In this document: positions 5,709 through 6,038 of the stretch, in pieces
Position numbering within the stretch: the first letter of the stretch is position 1
Layout: each line of letters begins with the position of its first letter
From: Phycisphaerae bacterium
Lineage (GTDB): Bacteria; Planctomycetota; Phycisphaerae; UBA1845; PWPN01
Assembly (NCBI GenBank): GCA_003557125.1
Contig: PWPN01000191.1
Coordinates: forward strand, 1 to 6,038
Reading direction: 5' to 3'
Length of the DNA: 6,038 nucleotides
Translations under genes and position numbers: made by a program
Notes under the pieces: model-generated
Database searches by the model: none
What the model was told of the DNA's origin: nothing
Seen by the model: the letters and a program-made list of their open reading frames with translations, nothing else

Positions 5709-5803
5709 TTCCCCCCTTATCAAGGGGGGATCGAGGGGGGTGTTCTTCCGCGGGCTCGGAGCCCGTGCGGTCCCACCCAACGGGCGAGACGCCCGTACCA
5801 CCC
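5709..5803. repeat. Dispersed intergenic hairpin repeat, copy B
   Basis: This copy is better preserved than that at 420-520. The hairpins are TCCCCCCTT-ATC-AAGGGGGGA (5710-5730; perfect 9-bp stem), CGGGCT-CGG-AGCCCG (5751-5765) and ACGGGCG-AGA-CGCCCGT (5780-5796). In the middle hairpin the pair A469-T481 of copy A is G5752-C5764 here, a compensatory change that keeps the stem. The element lies 56 bases after the stop of the secreted-protein gene. Without a T-run it is not a textbook terminator, although it could still end or protect transcripts. Confidence 0.75.
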
Positions 5804-6038
5804 GGACAGTGACATCGCCTGTAGCGTCCGCCCCTCCCGTCTTCGCCTTCGGCCATGCCGTGACTGCGCCGTGGCGGACGTTTCTGCTCTCCCGATATAC
5901 CACTGGCGGACAAACCATCACAACGCCTCTAGCCCGGATATTTCATGAGGTGCAGGGTTGCACAGGTTTTGTGGTCGGGCGTTGCCGAGTTGGGTGGACG
6001 GCGCGCGTTCGGCGCAGAGGGCCCCCTTACCCCCATTC
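5804..6038. other. Right-edge region without a convincing gene
   Basis: Beyond repeat copy B I see the inverted repeat at 5825-5880, then sequence with no recognisable product on either strand. An ATG at 5945 opens a plus-strand frame to the edge (31 codons, starting MRCRVAQVLWSG) that I do not recognise and that lacks a ribosome site. The stretch around 5930-5950 (AGCCCGGATATTTCATGA) has the look of a dispersed-element end, but no partner copy is in the window. Confidence 0.3.
5825..5880. repeat. 8-bp inverted repeat with 40-base spacer
   Basis: CGTCCGCC (5825-5832) and GGCGGACG (5873-5880) are perfect reverse complements. GGCGGAC recurs once more near 5906. It lies just after repeat copy B and may be part of the same or another dispersed element. 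Function is unknown. Confidence 0.35.

Noticed and set aside
5655..5948. Several short open frames over repeat copy B on both strands
   Set aside because: They consist of translated hairpins (VRASRPLGG, PPLIRGE) without ribosome sites or family features.

Overview
The window is GC-rich bacterial DNA with high GC at third codon positions. It most resembles a member of the Planctomycetota, possibly Phycisphaerae-like. This assignment is an inference. It rests on the mix of a LamG-type protein with a FecR-like head, a long two-domain SppA protease, an orphan secreted protein with an acidic linker, and GC-rich dispersed hairpin repeats between genes.

Layout from left to right. A protein with a LamG-like (concanavalin A-like) fold is encoded on the minus strand and runs off the left edge; its start is unclear. 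A dispersed hairpin repeat (copy A, about 420-520) separates it from sppA, also on the minus strand (586-2478), which encodes a signal peptide peptidase of the 67K type. A 404-base divergent intergenic region (2479-2882) holds a weak sppA promoter candidate flanked by a 9-bp inverted repeat, a perfect 28-bp palindrome, three tandem copies of a 22-bp repeat, and a good sigma70-like promoter for the rightward genes. Rightward come a small dimeric-type dUTPase/MazG-fold pyrophosphatase (2883-3317) and an M42-family metal aminopeptidase (3397-4461), separated by 79 bases that contain a 23-bp dyad. A strongly foldable segment follows the peptidase. Next is an unrecognised secreted or envelope protein (4733-5653) with a signal peptide, an Asp/Asn tract and two C-terminal membrane segments. 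The last 385 bases hold a second copy of the hairpin repeat (copy B), an inverted repeat and no convincing gene.

The genes do not form an obvious pathway. SppA clears cleaved signal peptides and membrane fragments, the M42 enzyme finishes peptide breakdown in the cytoplasm, and the dUTPase is nucleotide housekeeping. I see no clear sign of a new defence, mobile or biosynthetic system. The most notable signals are non-coding: the paired hairpin repeats with a compensatory base change, the repeat-rich divergent promoter region, and the structured segment after the peptidase gene.
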